From positions 62,001-126,000 of the forward strand of contig NZ_JBMERP010000004.1 of NCBI RefSeq assembly GCF_049310925.1: a stretch of DNA of 64,000 nucleotides. Direction: 5' to 3'. The translations under genes were made by a program, and so were the position numbers. Source of the DNA: Virgibacillus_F sp049310925. GTDB lineage: Bacteria > Bacillota > Bacilli > Bacillales > Amphibacillaceae. The notes below the pieces were generated by a model that was not told the DNA's origin, made no database searches, and saw only the letters and a list, made by a program, of their open reading frames with translations. The stretch's first letter is position 1; each line of letters starts with the position of its first letter. Positions 1-7,656 of the stretch are shown here, piece by piece.

Positions 1-60
1 GCTGAGCAAAGACCGCTCACTGCGGGGTCTTCAGACTATTCCTTTCCAGGCCACTGAAAA
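1..60. repeat. Partial palindromic repeat at window edge
   Basis: Contains the core words GCGGGGTCTTCAGAC that recur in the repeat family elsewhere in the window (for example near 58620). Only a fragment is visible because the window begins here. Confidence 0.5.
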
Positions 61-99
61 AGCGGTAGATTTTATAACTGTAACTTTTCACTTCAAATT

Positions 100-220
100 A
101 GCATCTTGAATATACGTAGACTCCTGCGGGAAGTAAGAGATCGACGAGACCCCGCAGGACGGTAGTCCGAGGAGGCTCGGCACTCTCCCTAAGGTGCGCG
201 AAGTATATTCGAAGATGCGA
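100..220. repeat. Palindromic intergenic module (copy A1)
   Basis: The module begins GCATCTTGAATATAC (101-115) and closes with the near-complementary GTATATTCGAAGATGC (203-218). Inside are the family words GACTCCTGCGGG, GACCCCGCAGGA and GAGGAGGCT. The ends could form one long stem with GC-rich inner hairpins. No reading frame here looks like a gene. The rest of 1-640 holds copy A2 and AT-rich sequence in which I see no gene. Confidence 0.7.
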
Positions 221-371
221 TGGTAGATAGACACATTTTGTACCATATTTAAGTTTTTCAGCGGCCTCATTCCTTTCCCATAGGAGTCTCGCATTTTTCC
301 TCCGCTTAAATAGAGGTAGAAAAAGTCCCATGAAACATAAACATCATGTGCGTTTTCTCTATCCTAGTGTA

Positions 372-508
372 AGCAGAATACGAAGACTCCTGCGGGAACA
401 GCACGAGTCCGAAGACCCCGGAAGAAGCGTTCTTTGCTTCTGAGGCCGTGCCCGCGGAAAGCGAAGTATTCTGCCGGAACGACGTTGATAAAATTTTCAC
501 TACGTAGC
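372..508. repeat. Palindromic intergenic module (copy A2)
   Basis: Opens with GCAGAATACGAAGACTCC (373-390) and closes with GTATTCTGCC (466-475), so the ends are complementary. The core matches copies at 18299-18411 and 21503-21615 closely, including GAAGACCCCGGAAGAAGCG and GGCCGTGCCCGCGGAAAGCG. A tail, TTTTCACTACGTAGCAG, is shared with the other copies. Confidence 0.75.
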
Positions 509-680
509 AGTTTATAGATATTGTGTCATCAACAATAATCTTTCAAAAACAGTCAAAGAAAAAAAAGAAAAGAAATTGCCCAGTCTATTACGATGTGAAA
601 TACTTTGATTAAATCGTTTCTATTGTAATATAGTTCGTGTAATTATGAAAATATATACTAACATAGCTGGAGTGATAAAT

Positions 681-1847
681 ATGACTTTACTAGATAAAGC
701 AAGAGAATTCGCTGGCCAATTAACAGAATGGAGAAGACAGCTGCACCAGAATCCTGAACTGGGATTTGAAGAGCATGTAACGTCAATATTCGTTATGGAA
801 AAGTTGCACGAAATGGGATATCAGGACGTTACGCGTGTTGCTGAAACTGGAGTAGTTGCCTTGATCCAAGGGGAGCAACCAGGTCAAACAGTAGCGCTAC
901 GAGCAGATATGGATGCTCTACCAATCCCGGATGAAAAAAATGTACCCTATAAATCCAAAATAGCGGGGGTTGCGCATTTGTGTGGACATGATGGGCATAC
1001 CACAATGCTTCTTGGAGCAGCAAAACTATTAATCTCAAATCCGCCTAAGAAAGGTTCAGTAAAATTGATTTTCCAACCTGCAGAGGAAGGATTATTTGGT
1101 GCAGAAACATTGATTAAGCATGGCGTCCTGCAAAACCCTGAAGTTACAGCAATTGCTGGACTGCATGTTAATCCAGATGTACCAACGGGAGAAGTTACGT
1201 GTGCGGAAAGAGAAGTATGTGCGGCAGCTGACTTTTTTGACTTAGAAATTATTGGAGAAGGTGGACACGCAGCGCATCCACATAAAGCAAAGGATCCAAT
1301 TACGATTACAGCAGAAATTGTTAGTGCATTGCAGCAACTGGTCAGCCGAGAGATTGATCCAATCGCACCAACTGTAATTACCATTGGTCAAATTCATGGT
1401 GGATCTGCAAACAACGCAATTGCTCCGCGTGTGAAAATGGGTGGGACAGTTCGAACATTGGATAATGATGTCCGTTATACAATAGAAGAGAAAATGAATC
1501 GCCTAGTAAAAGGAATGACAGAAGCATTTGGTGTGAGCTACGAACTTAGCTACAATTACTTCTATCCTGCTCTATTAAACGATCGTTCACTTGTACCGAC
1601 TGTAAAAGAAGCAGTTGGTAAGACGCTTGGTGAGGAACATTTCCATATTGCAAAGCCTTCCATGGGTGGGGAAGACTTTTCTTTTTACGCAAATGAAATT
1701 CCAGGCGTATTTTTCAGATTAGGTGTTCGAAACGAGGAGAAAAACGCGGTATATCCGCTTCATAATCCTAAGTTTGACTTAGATGAGGCAGCCTTACCAA
1801 ACGGTGCAGCTGTTTTAGCTCAGTGGGCATTGGATCGGTTGGCATAA
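681..1847 (+). CDS. M20-family amidohydrolase (N-acyl amino acid / hippurate hydrolase type)
   Basis: A 388-residue cytosolic metal-dependent amidohydrolase of peptidase family M20, expected to remove an acyl group from an N-acylated amino acid or related amide. The family motifs are present: CGHDGHTTML (about 101-110) with metal ligands, FQPAEEG (about 131-137) with the catalytic glutamate region, GGHAAHPH in the lid domain, and MGGEDFSFY (about 328-336). I chose the ATG at 681 because GGAGTG lies 7 bases upstream. An in-frame ATG at 645 adds 12 residues but has no ribosome binding site. The gene stands alone. The substrate cannot be told from sequence. Confidence 0.85.
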   Translation: MTLLDKAREFAGQLTEWRRQLHQNPELGFEEHVTSIFVMEKLHEMGYQDVTRVAETGVVALIQGEQPGQTVALRADMDALPIPDEKNVPYKSKIAGVAHLCGHDGHTTMLLGAAKLLISNPPKKGSVKLIFQPAEEGLFGAETLIKHGVLQNPEVTAIAGLHVNPDVPTGEVTCAEREVCAAADFFDLEIIGEGGHAAHPHKAKDPITITAEIVSALQQLVSREIDPIAPTVITIGQIHGGSANNAIAPRVKMGGTVRTLDNDVRYTIEEKMNRLVKGMTEAFGVSYELSYNYFYPALLNDRSLVPTVKEAVGKTLGEEHFHIAKPSMGGEDFSFYANEIPGVFFRLGVRNEEKNAVYPLHNPKFDLDEAALPNGAAVLAQWALDRLA

Positions 1848-1862
1848 GTATTTGTTCTCCTT

Positions 1863-1902
1863 AAGATGGTTTGCAAGGCAAGCATCTAGGGGGAGCTTTT
1901 TT
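1863..1902 (+). terminator. Probable terminator after M20 hydrolase
   Basis: A hairpin with arms AGATG and CATCT around TTGC/GCAA is followed by a short GC stretch and six T residues. The T run is not directly against the stem, so this is only a likely terminator. Confidence 0.4.
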
Positions 1903-2029
1903 AATAGAAAAAACAAATACAAATTCAGAATCAACCAAAATGAATACCCTTATACTTTTCAGCTAAAATGTATTACAATGAAGATATACATAATAGGTAT
2001 ACAATGCAAAAAATGATGGAGGTACATAT

Positions 2030-2809
2030 ATGAACGGATTAATGGATGGAAAGAACGTTGTTGTGATGGGTGTGGCTAATAACAGAAGTATTGCTTGGGG
2101 AATTGCAAAGTCCTTGCATAACGCTGGAGCTAACTTAATTTTTACAAATCGCCAGGAACGCTCGAAGAAAAAGTTGGAAAAGCTACTGAATGAAAATGAA
2201 ATCACCGCTTCGCTTTTAGTTTCCTGCGACGTTTCGGATGATGCCAGTATTGCTGGAGCGTTTACTGAAATTGGAGAAAAAGTAGGAGTTATTCATGGTG
2301 TCGTACATTCTGTGGCATTTGCTGACCGTGATGATTTGAACGGTGATTTCCTGAATACTTCACGTAATGGCTATTTGCTTGCACAGGAAATCAGTTCCTA
2401 TTCGCTAGTAGCTGTTGCTAGAGAAGCGCGTCGCTTCATGACAGAGGGTGGAAGCATTGTAACACAAACCTACCTCGGTGCTGAAAAAGTAGTGAAAAAT
2501 TACAATGTGATGGGTGTTGCCAAGGCAGCATTAGAAGCAAGTGTACGTTATCTGGCAGAGGATGTCGGGCCAGCTGGAATCCGTGTAAATGCAGTGTCAG
2601 CAGGGCCTGTTAGAACATTATCAGCTAAAGGTGTGTCTGGATTTAATGATAAGTTATCTACAATAGAAGAAAAAGCACCATTGCGCCGTCATATTGACCA
2701 GGATCAAGTAGGCGATGCAACACTGTTTTTACTAAGTGACATGGCTCGTGGCGTTACGGGAGAAGTAATGCATGTTGATTCCGGATTCCATATATTAGCA
2801 GGCTCTTAA
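2030..2809 (+). CDS. fabI: Enoyl-[acyl-carrier-protein] reductase (NADH), FabI type
   Basis: A 259-residue short-chain dehydrogenase that reduces trans-2-enoyl-ACP in the last step of each fatty acid elongation cycle. It shows the FabI-type cofactor loop GVANNRSIAWG (14-24) in place of the usual TGxxxGxG. The FabI-type catalytic spacing is also seen: Tyr148, Tyr158 and Lys165 in the stretch TYLGAEKVVKNYNVMGVAK. Length is normal for FabI. The ATG follows GGAGGT by a good spacing, and a strong terminator follows. I see no clear FapR operator upstream. The FabI motif separates it from FabL, which has a different nucleotide-binding loop. Confidence 0.92.
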   Translation: MNGLMDGKNVVVMGVANNRSIAWGIAKSLHNAGANLIFTNRQERSKKKLEKLLNENEITASLLVSCDVSDDASIAGAFTEIGEKVGVIHGVVHSVAFADRDDLNGDFLNTSRNGYLLAQEISSYSLVAVAREARRFMTEGGSIVTQTYLGAEKVVKNYNVMGVAKAALEASVRYLAEDVGPAGIRVNAVSAGPVRTLSAKGVSGFNDKLSTIEEKAPLRRHIDQDQVGDATLFLLSDMARGVTGEVMHVDSGFHILAGS

Positions 2810-2817
2810 CAACCCCA

Positions 2818-2848
2818 AACGGTATGCAAAAATGCATGCCGTTTTTTC
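2818..2848 (+). terminator. Rho-independent terminator of fabI
   Basis: Arms AACGGTATGCA and TGCATGCCGTT pair with one G-T wobble around AAAA, followed by a T run. Confidence 0.85.
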
Positions 2849-2861
2849 TTTGTAAAAAAAT

Positions 2862-2875
2862 AGAACGTTTGTTCG
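2862..2875. promoter_or_regulatory. Candidate LexA (SOS) box upstream of the small toxin gene
   Basis: AGAACGTTTGTTCG contains the perfect Gram-positive SOS core GAAC-N4-GTTC. It lies 21 bases before the -10 element at 2897-2902, where it would overlap the -35 region. The same core form appears before uvrB at 53483. Confidence 0.6.
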
Positions 2876-2893
2876 TATTTTTGCTATCTTTTA

Positions 2894-2902
2894 TGCTATA
2901 AT
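2894..2902 (+). promoter_or_regulatory. Extended -10 promoter of the holin-like toxin
   Basis: TGCTATAAT is a perfect extended -10 element. The -35 region (about 2874-2879) is poor, as is usual for extended -10 promoters, and is overlapped by the candidate LexA box. Confidence 0.65.
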
Positions 2903-2978
2903 AACAACTAGATAACGTTCTTTTAGGTATGGTCGGCTAGCCCTGTGTATATCTAAATCTATCTATATAAGGGGGGTG

Positions 2979-3086
2979 ATGCCTTTGACATTGAGTATCT
3001 ACGAGGTATTGATGATTATGTTTGCATCTGGAACATTTTTAATTGGATTGTTGACCTTTGTTGTAAAAATGATCAATAAAAAATAG
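2979..3086 (+). CDS. Small holin-like toxin peptide (Hol_Tox type), probable type I toxin
   Basis: A 35-residue peptide from ATG 2979, or 33 residues from TTG 2985. It has a short leader IYEVLMIMFASG, one hydrophobic segment and a basic tail ending NKK. This is the layout of the putative holin-like toxin family of Firmicutes, whose members begin with a YE-LM-type motif and are thought to insert in the membrane. The run GGGGGGTG sits 6-7 bases before TTG 2985 but almost touches ATG 2979, so the TTG may be the true start. A LexA-type box and an extended -10 promoter lie upstream. A convergent antisense RNA overlaps its 3' end. Toxicity is inference from the family. Confidence 0.72.
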   Translation: MPLTLSIYEVLMIMFASGTFLIGLLTFVVKMINKK

Positions 3087-3215
3087 ACCTCCCTATTAAC
3101 CTTGATTTAACTTGTAGGGAGAGGTCTATTCAGATTGGATAGCTGATCCCCTGGGGGAACGCTTGTCGATAGGCCACAGTTGCAGCTGTGGTCTAATTAT
3201 TATATGCGCGTTTCT
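3077..3215 (-). ncRNA. Candidate antisense antitoxin RNA opposing the toxin gene
   Basis: On the minus strand an extended -10 element TGGTATAAT (3230-3222) would start RNA near 3215. The RNA would run about 138 nt through a short hairpin (GACCACAG/CTGTGGCC, about 3171-3193) and end at a stem (arms 3115-3128 and 3084-3095) followed on the minus strand by TTTTTT, a full intrinsic terminator. The stem overlaps the toxin stop codon, so the RNA pairs with the 3' end of the toxin mRNA, as in the Bacillus TxpA/RatA and BsrG/SR4 pairs. This is inferred from sequence alone. Confidence 0.65.
3084..3128 (-). terminator. Terminator of the antisense RNA, overlapping the toxin stop codon
   Basis: Arms TAGACCTCCCTA and TAGGGAGAGGTCTA pair with a 2-base bulge. 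On the minus strand the stem is followed by TTTTTTATT. On the plus strand there is no good T run, so it serves mainly the antisense transcript. Confidence 0.75.
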
Positions 3216-3221
3216 GTTACT

Positions 3222-3230
3222 ATTATACCA
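3222..3230 (-). promoter_or_regulatory. Extended -10 promoter of the antisense RNA
   Basis: Read on the minus strand the sequence is TGGTATAAT, a perfect extended -10 element. No strong -35 element is visible. Beyond this, 3240-3540 is AT-rich with no gene that I can support. Confidence 0.6.
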
Positions 3231-3540
3231 TAAATTTCTTTCTTGGCAGTAATGAAAGCATAAAAACTTTCTTCTGCATACTAAGGCTTTTGCCATAATG
3301 CTTGTAAAAAAGCCAAGTTTTCTAAAAAGAGATTTAGACACATTTAACGCTGTAGTATAATAGTGTTAATTATTTATCAATTGTCATAAAATAGACACAT
3401 TTACAATTTAAATCTATAAAAATCAGAAAAACAAGCAAATACACTAGTTTTACGACAAAAGTAGACTTGTATCGACAAAATTCTACACGAAAATAGGTTA
3501 TAAATGATTATTCAAACAATGGAAAAAGTTAGAAAAGTCC

Positions 3541-3569
3541 TTGACATAGTATGGCATAATAGGTATATA
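3541..3569 (+). promoter_or_regulatory. Sigma-A promoter of the sigma-like gene
   Basis: TTGACA (3541-3546), a 17-base spacer and TATATA (3564-3569). The -35 element is perfect. Confidence 0.75.
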
Positions 3570-3618
3570 GTCATGCGATTTCAGGAGTCTAAGGCAGCTA
3601 AGAAAGTAGGGGGACAAG

Positions 3619-4122
3619 ATAGAAATTAAAAGTAAAAAAATGACGTTTTATGATGTTGCTTTAAAGTTTGAAAAGATGATCAATTTTCATATTCATGATT
3701 TAAATATGGAACAACCATATGATGAATATTTTCAAGATGGATTATTTGTTTTGTGGCAGGCATACAAAACGCTTGATCCTCAGAAAGGAGAATTTTCTAC
3801 TTATCTAAATTGTAACGTTAGAAATAAACTCCTTGATATGAAAAAGCAAGAGACAAACCATGCTTATACTGGTATGCTTCTCAGGCAATCTTTATTAGAA
3901 CAATTTGCTAGTAAAACGCAACCAAAAAGTGGTCCCTGTTCATGGAAAGCACTCCAACCTAAAATGACAGTAAATAAATGGAAGTGGATCTACCACTATA
4001 TTATATTGGATCATCCTTGCAAATCATTAGCTAATACTAAAACTAGTCTGGTTGATGGTTTTCAAAGCTGGTTCATAAAATCTATTAGGGAATTTAGAAA
4101 GAATAATTCACTAATAGATTAA
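3619..4122 (+). CDS. Short sigma-70-family-like protein, possible non-ATG start
   Basis: The first ATG (3640) gives 160 residues. YDEYFQDGLFVLWQAYK followed by FSTYLNCNVRNKLLDMKK looks like sigma region 2. The C-terminal part, with IILDHPCKSLA and FQSWFIKSIREFRK, looks like a region 4 helix-turn-helix. The overall size resembles small sigma factors such as SigH of staphylococci, but the family is uncertain. The only Shine-Dalgarno site, AGGGGG (3608-3613), is 26 bases from ATG 3640. It is 5 bases from ATA 3619 and 11 from ATT 3625, both in frame after a TAG at 3607. I give the ATA start as the best fit to the ribosome binding site, adding 7 residues. The role is unknown; it may control competence, stress or transport genes. 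Confidence 0.6.
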   Translation: MEIKSKKMTFYDVALKFEKMINFHIHDLNMEQPYDEYFQDGLFVLWQAYKTLDPQKGEFSTYLNCNVRNKLLDMKKQETNHAYTGMLLRQSLLEQFASKTQPKSGPCSWKALQPKMTVNKWKWIYHYIILDHPCKSLANTKTSLVDGFQSWFIKSIREFRKNNSLID

Positions 4123-4352
4123 TTTATAGATATAATTATAACAACTGGATGCTAACTGAAATGACTGTATTGCTTGACTATAAGTATTAATCAGTGTTAA
4201 AAATGTATATTTCCTGGGAAATAAACTTATTTCTCAAAAACTAGGGAAAATATACCATTATGGTTACCTTTCCCTTAACTACCTCACTATATTTCTGCCT
4301 CAGTATCTTATGTTTCCACATTCAAAATCACCACTGTCTTTTCCTCTGATTC
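4123..4352. other. AT-rich intergenic stretch without recognised content
   Basis: The region between the sigma-like gene and the next terminator has no ORF with a ribosome binding site. A weak dyad TTTCCTGGGAAA occurs near 4210. I see no regulatory element I can name. Confidence 0.5.
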
Positions 4353-4380
4353 TCGCGACTAACATTGGTTGCGATTTTTT
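4353..4380 (+). terminator. Intrinsic terminator
   Basis: Arms TCGCGACT and GGTTGCGA form a short stem followed by TTTTTT (4375-4380). It probably ends the transcript of the sigma-like gene 230 bases upstream. Confidence 0.6.
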
Positions 4381-4541
4381 ATTGCCTCTAATTTTCGGTC
4401 ATTAGTAATTTGACTATTGACAATGGTTGGCAGAAAACCAGCTAATGAATAGTTTTTTTAATAACCCATTGGTATTTTTGCACAATAAGGGAAGAGTAAT
4501 TTTATTAGCAGTAAGTATAAATCCTATCTTACTGTATAAGG

Positions 4542-4562
4542 CTTGGCGATAAGCCAAGTTTT
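4542..4562 (+). terminator. Leader hairpin resembling a terminator before the ureohydrolase
   Basis: CTTGGC-GATAA-GCCAAG-TTTT forms a perfect 6-bp stem. It lies about 50 bases upstream of the start codon at 4594 with no gene ending nearby. It could be an attenuator for the ureohydrolase or end a short unrecognised transcript. Confidence 0.5.
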
Positions 4563-4593
4563 CCAATATTAATACAGCTAGGAGTGGTTGTAG

Positions 4594-5544
4594 GTGAGGC
4601 AGGAAATGATTTATGGAAATACACCTTGTTATCTAGATGGGAAAAAAGTATATTTTCAGGACGAGAGCGCAAATGACCGTGATGTCCTGGTTTATGGTGT
4701 ACCTTGGGAAGGATCAGTAACATGGGGAGATTATACTGGATGCGAGCTTGCCCCAAAAGTCATCCGCTTAAATTCAGCCCGTTATTCAGGGTACTTGCCA
4801 GAATTAAACCATATTAATGTAAAAGAACATTATACCTTTGGAGATTTAGGAGATGTCGATGTCGTTCCAGCCGACACGATTGAAACCATGCATCGCATCG
4901 AAAACTTTGCCAGCAAGGTTTGGAAAACGGGGAAGTTTCCTGTAGCATTTGGCGGAGACCACGGTGTTACATACCCAATTGTAAAAGCGCTCAGTGAGGA
5001 AATAGATGGACAGGTTGGTATTATTCATTTAGATGCTCATTATGATAATCACCCGGATTATGATGGTGATTTATACGCGAGAAGCACTCCGTTTCACCGG
5101 ATTTATGAGAGCGAAAGTGTACGAAATGAAAGTATTGTTCATATGGGAATACATGGCCCGCGAAATCAGCCCGAGACTGGAAGATATGCAGATGAAGTAG
5201 GTGCAACAACGATTACATCACGTGAAATCAGACAATCGAAAAGTTTATGTGAACTGGCGCGTGATGCCTATCGCATAGCAAGTAAAGGAACTGAGGCAGT
5301 TTATCTAAGCATTTGCAGTGATGTCTTAGATTTTGCTTTCAATCCTGGTGGACCAGTTGATGGAAATGGATTAACTTCGTATGAATTAGTAGAACTTGTT
5401 CACGAATTTGCCAAGCTGGGTATATGCGGAATGGATTACGTTGAGGTATATCCACAACAGGATACGAATGACAATTCATCACACTTTGTATCAACTGTTG
5501 TTTTGTATGCATTGGCGGGACGTATTTTGAATCAACAAAAATAA
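4594..5544 (+). CDS. Ureohydrolase (arginase/agmatinase/formimidoylglutamase) family protein with altered metal site
   Basis: A 316-residue member of the Mn-dependent ureohydrolase family, whose members split guanidino groups from arginine, agmatine, formimidoylglutamate or guanidine. It has GGDHG (120-124) and LDAHYD (146-151). The third metal motif, normally SxDxDxxD, reads SICSDVLD (239-246), so the first bridging aspartate is replaced by Cys241 while Asp243 and Asp246 remain. The GTG at 4594 has AGGAG 9 bases upstream. An internal ATG at 4606 is less well placed. It stands alone between hairpins. The substrate is not predictable, and the lost ligand suggests a divergent metal content or a distinct subfamily. 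Confidence 0.8.
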   Translation: MRQEMIYGNTPCYLDGKKVYFQDESANDRDVLVYGVPWEGSVTWGDYTGCELAPKVIRLNSARYSGYLPELNHINVKEHYTFGDLGDVDVVPADTIETMHRIENFASKVWKTGKFPVAFGGDHGVTYPIVKALSEEIDGQVGIIHLDAHYDNHPDYDGDLYARSTPFHRIYESESVRNESIVHMGIHGPRNQPETGRYADEVGATTITSREIRQSKSLCELARDAYRIASKGTEAVYLSICSDVLDFAFNPGGPVDGNGLTSYELVELVHEFAKLGICGMDYVEVYPQQDTNDNSSHFVSTVVLYALAGRILNQQK

Positions 5545-5558
5545 ATGGTGGTACTAGT

Positions 5559-5604
5559 CAGGATAATCTCTCTTTCGAATGGGAGGTTACCCTGTCTTTA
5601 TTTT
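5559..5604. terminator. Terminator between convergent genes
   Basis: A 14-bp stem with one mismatch (CAGGATAATCTCTC with GGGAGGTTACCCTG) and loop TTTCGAAT is followed by TCTTTATTTT. It lies between the ureohydrolase and the convergent racemase and may serve both. Confidence 0.75.
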
Positions 5605-5617
5605 GCATTAAACATAA

Positions 5618-6310
5618 CTAATCAGCTAAGGCAAATTCCACTGCCTTAGCAGCATGAATATTCATCGTGTTATACAAAGGCAAAGTGCTGTCTTCTTGTT
5701 TGATAATTAATGGGATTTCTGTACATCCTAAAATTATTGCCTGCGCCCCGTCTGCGCGTAGATTGTCTATCATTGCCTGTATTTTGTTTTTTGAATCCAA
5801 TGTAAATATGCCCTGACACAGTTGTTCGAATATAATTCGGTTTAATTCAGTTCGCGCAGATTGATCGGGTGTTATTGCGTGAATTCCTTGTTTAGTCAAA
5901 CTGTCATGGTAAAAATCTTCTTCCATTGTATAACGGGTTCCCAGTAATCCTACTTTAGTAAGGCCTTCAGCATGAATTTCCTTAGCTGTTGCATCGCCAA
6001 TATGGATGAGTGGAATTTGAACAGCTGCCTGGACATGCGCGGCAATTTTGTGCATAGTGTTTGTGCAAATTACTATGCAGTCGGCACCTGCTTCTTGTAA
6101 CTTTACAGCAATGGTTGACAAGGTCGAAGCTGCTTGCTCCCATTTATTATTGCTCTGCATGTCTTCAATTTCAGCAAAGTTTACACTGTAGAGTATACAT
6201 TCAGCAGAATTTAGCCCTCCAGCATGGGTGCTGATTTGTTTATTAATAATTCGATAATATTCCAGGGAAGACTCCCAACTCATACCACCTATTAAACCGA
6301 TTGTTTTCAT
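5618..6310 (-). CDS. Aspartate/glutamate racemase family protein
   Basis: A 230-residue PLP-independent racemase of the Asp/Glu racemase superfamily, which uses two cysteines as acid and base. Both are visible, in CTNTMHK (first half) and LGCTEIPL (second half). The N-terminus begins TIGLIGGMSWESS, typical of the YgeA/aspartate racemase branch, so it likely acts on aspartate or a related amino acid. The ATG at 6310 has GGGGG 8 bases upstream. A second ATG at 6316 is only 2 bases from it and unlikely. The gene is a single unit, convergent with the ureohydrolase and divergent from the MFS gene. Confidence 0.82.
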   Translation of the reverse strand: MKTIGLIGGMSWESSLEYYRIINKQISTHAGGLNSAECILYSVNFAEIEDMQSNNKWEQAASTLSTIAVKLQEAGADCIVICTNTMHKIAAHVQAAVQIPLIHIGDATAKEIHAEGLTKVGLLGTRYTMEEDFYHDSLTKQGIHAITPDQSARTELNRIIFEQLCQGIFTLDSKNKIQAMIDNLRADGAQAIILGCTEIPLIIKQEDSTLPLYNTMNIHAAKAVEFALAD

Positions 6311-6393
6311 TGTCATTGCCCCCTAATAATTCCATTTTAGACGTCTTATATAGGTCCGTCCACCACAAAGATTACTTTTTAATCATATAGATA

Positions 6394-6402
6394 TGCTATA
6401 TT
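6394..6402 (+). promoter_or_regulatory. Probable promoter of the MFS gene (extended -10)
   Basis: TGCTATATT lies about 37 bases before the TTG start. The -35 region is weak. Confidence 0.4.
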
Positions 6403-6439
6403 AGTGTTTAGACCTTATTTGGATAAAGGATGTTGAAGT

Positions 6440-7633
6440 TTGAAGGATACACGGCCATTTTATCGAGCGTTATTATTTATAGGTATTATAATTGTTGCAT
6501 TTAATTTAAGACCCGCTATAACGTCAGTTGGACCAGTTATTGGGATTATTCGGGACGATATTGGTTTATCAAATTGGAGTGCGGGTCTTTTAACAAGTCT
6601 CCCCCTGATTGCATTTGCATTTATGTCACCCCTTGCCCCAAGGCTTGGGAATAAATATAGTAATGAAGTAGCCATGCTGCTTGGACTTATTTTATTGTTA
6701 GTTGGTATATCTGTACGTTCGATTTCCATACTGGTTCTTCTTTTTACTGGAACCATTCTCATCGGACTTGGAATTGCAATTTGCAATGTATTACTGCCAG
6801 GTATAATTAAAGAGAAATTTCCTGCTAAAGTTGCGTTGATGACAAGTTTGTATTCAACAGCAATGGGGATTTTTGCGGCAACAGCTTCTGGATTAAGTAT
6901 TCCATTAACTCGTGATACTGGATGGGGTTGGCAGCTTGCATTACTGGTTTGGACAATCCCGGCTGTAATCGGAGTTGTAATCTGGGTATATCTAAGTAAG
7001 GGAGATAAATCTGATCAACCTGTTGAAATGAAATTCATTCAACCCACTGATAATCGAATGTGGCGCTCTCCAATGGCTTGGCAGGTTGCAATTTTTATGG
7101 GATTGCAGTCACTGATGTTTTATGTAACGGTTTCCTGGCTACCCGAAATTTTACATGATAATGGTCTAAGTATGGCAACCGCTGGATGGATGCTTTCATT
7201 TACACAATTTGTGGGTTTACCAGCAAGCTTTTTTGTACCTGTGATTGCAAATAAATTTAAATCCCAGAGTATGATCGCTGTTATTCTCGCGCTACTTGCA
7301 GTTGTCGGGTACAGTGGATTGCTCATTGGTGACGCTTATATCATCATGATTGGCAGCATTATTTGTCTTGGAATAGCTCTGAGCGGAAGTTTCAGTCTGG
7401 CACTGGCATTTTTAGGGATGCGCGCCCGAACATCAAGACAGGCCGCAGAATTATCTGGTATGGCGCAATCACTTGGCTATACGCTTGCTGCAGTTGGACC
7501 AATGTTTATCGGGTTTTTGTTTGACGTTACACATGCCTGGTCTGTTCCGCTACTAACATTGATTGGTGTAGCTATTTTAGTTGCGTTCTTCGGATATGGT
7601 GCTGGAAAAAATCAATACGTGTTAGATGAATGA
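6440..7633 (+). CDS. MFS transporter, CynX/NimT (cyanate permease-like) family
   Basis: A 397-residue integral membrane transporter with about 12 hydrophobic segments. The start, RALLFIGIIIVAFNLRPAIT, followed by GPVIGIIRDDIGLSNWSAG, is typical of the CynX/NimT/YycB branch. Its members carry small anions or nitroimidazoles, and many act as efflux pumps. The TTG start at 6440 follows AAAGGATG by 8 bases. It is monocistronic, followed directly by the phased palindromic array at 7657-7830. The substrate is unknown. Confidence 0.82.
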   Translation: MKDTRPFYRALLFIGIIIVAFNLRPAITSVGPVIGIIRDDIGLSNWSAGLLTSLPLIAFAFMSPLAPRLGNKYSNEVAMLLGLILLLVGISVRSISILVLLFTGTILIGLGIAICNVLLPGIIKEKFPAKVALMTSLYSTAMGIFAATASGLSIPLTRDTGWGWQLALLVWTIPAVIGVVIWVYLSKGDKSDQPVEMKFIQPTDNRMWRSPMAWQVAIFMGLQSLMFYVTVSWLPEILHDNGLSMATAGWMLSFTQFVGLPASFFVPVIANKFKSQSMIAVILALLAVVGYSGLLIGDAYIIMIGSIICLGIALSGSFSLALAFLGMRARTSRQAAELSGMAQSLGYTLAAVGPMFIGFLFDVTHAWSVPLLTLIGVAILVAFFGYGAGKNQYVLDE

Positions 7634-7656
7634 AATGTGTTTAATCAACTTTTAAT

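Noticed and set aside
2030..2809. FapR operator before fabI
   Set aside because: No sequence close to TTAGTACC-TACTAA is seen upstream.
3126..3341. 71-residue minus-strand frame
   Set aside because: It overlaps the antisense RNA promoter and terminator region, with no binding site or family match.
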